Of a DNA stretch of 6,038 bases, positions 5,680-6,038 are shown one piece after another. The translations under genes and the position numbers were made by a program. Every line of letters begins with the position of its first letter. The stretch's first letter is position 1. The stretch is from CAZUNO01 sp964621445 [NCBI: Candidatus Hadarchaeota archaeon] (GTDB lineage Archaea; CAYQAE01; CAYVLA01): contig CAZUNO010000068.1 in the NCBI GenBank assembly GCA_964621445.1, positions 1-6,038 on the forward strand, in the 5' to 3' direction. The notes below the pieces were generated by a model. It was given only the letters and a program-made list of their open reading frames with translations. It was not told where the DNA came from and ran no database searches.

Positions 5680-6038
5680 ATGCGTCATTCCGGCAGCCGG
5701 CTTGGGGACGAGACTCCTTCCCGCCACAAAGTCCCAACCTAAGGAGATGGTACCCCTTGGCAGGAAACCAGTAATACAACACGTAGTTGAAGAAGCTGTC
5801 GGTGCCGGTTTAAGACAGATTCTGATCATCACCGGAAGGAGGAAGAGGGCAATTGAGGACCATTTCGACAAAGACCCTCTCCTAGAAGGTGTGCTAAAGG
5901 ATAGAGGTAAACAACCCCTGCTAGACGAAGTCAATGCCTTGGACCAGCTGGAGGTTAAAATCTTCTACACCCGCCAGCCCCAGCCCACCGGTTTAGCCGA
6001 TGCATTGCTCCTAGCCGAAGGTTTCGTCAAGGATGAGC
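5663..6038 (+). CDS. galU: UTP-glucose-1-phosphate uridylyltransferase, N-terminal part
   Basis: Catalyses UTP + glucose-1-phosphate to UDP-glucose + diphosphate, feeding glycan, glycolipid and cell-surface polymer synthesis. 125 complete codons are visible before the right edge, out of about 280-300 expected. The nucleotide-binding signature is clear: CVIPAAGLGTRLLPATKSQP (7-26) with the G-x-G-T-R loop at 13-17. PKEMVPL with K27 and IQHVVEEA follow, then IEDHFD (64-69), LLDEV (86-90) and the QPxPTGLADA block (105-114). These are GalU hallmarks. Glucose-1-phosphate thymidylyltransferases share the fold but usually read GGxGTRL and lack the PATKSQPKEM segment. Start ATG 5663 is chosen; GTG 5654 is in frame and would add three residues. 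It follows the sugar kinase by 81 nt and is probably co-transcribed. Confidence 0.92.
   Translation, partial: MKKINKCVIPAAGLGTRLLPATKSQPKEMVPLGRKPVIQHVVEEAVGAGLRQILIITGRRKRAIEDHFDKDPLLEGVLKDRGKQPLLDEVNALDQLEVKIFYTRQPQPTGLADALLLAEGFVKDE

Noticed and set aside
1-6038. tRNA, rRNA, CRISPR array, insertion sequence or transposase
   Set aside because: No cloverleaf-like or rRNA-like stretch, no spaced repeat array, and no transposase motif or terminal repeats were seen on either strand.

Overview
The window looks archaeal, at roughly 50% G+C. The support is: (i) TATA-box-like elements of the TATAAAAG and AAATAAAAG type, one placed as for a leaderless gene; (ii) small ribbon-helix-helix (RHH) proteins of archaeal style; (iii) a surface protein with one C-terminal membrane anchor whose pattern I associate, from memory, with uncultivated Thermoplasmatota and related lineages; (iv) a winged-helix-type N-terminus at the left edge. 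The archaeal assignment is fairly secure. The lineage is a guess.

Left part (1-1604). A gene on the minus strand is cut by the left edge, with only 22 complete residues visible. It is separated by about 400 bp of non-coding DNA from a rightward GNAT acetyltransferase gene. The DNA just before the GNAT ribosome binding site carries three short CGGT/ACCG palindromes about 16 bp apart, a good operator candidate. The acetyltransferase frame is broken near 1109 but is completed in the -1 frame to 1604.

Middle part (1691-2970, minus). One gene encodes an exported protein with a large extracellular domain, a coiled segment and a C-terminal membrane helix. Its annotated-length frame stops at 1792, but the membrane helix and basic tail are encoded in the -1 frame down to 1691. 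So two converging neighbours each appear to lack one base. This may be sequence error or gene decay. A stretch of about 530 bp (2971-3499) holds no gene that I can support, but it has a pyrimidine tract and a long-looped inverted repeat.

Regulatory island (3500-4485). Two RHH genes, each too short for routine ORF calling (50 and 57 aa), face away from each other across an AT-rich 225-bp spacer. They share 18 of 36 residues in their core, so they are paralogues. The spacer has TATA boxes for both directions and a dyad-symmetric site. The rightward RHH gene is followed 8 nt later by a 141-aa basic helical protein that I do not recognise. This has the layout of a DNA-binding regulator with a partner, such as a toxin-antitoxin-like or accessory regulatory unit, and is the most novel-looking part of the window.

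Right part (4559-6038). A galactokinase-like GHMP sugar kinase is followed by galU (UTP-glucose-1-phosphate uridylyltransferase), cut by the right edge. Together they would phosphorylate a sugar at C1 and activate sugar-1-phosphates as UDP-sugars for glycan or glycolipid synthesis. A 32-aa hydrophobic ORF sits between them, overlapping both.
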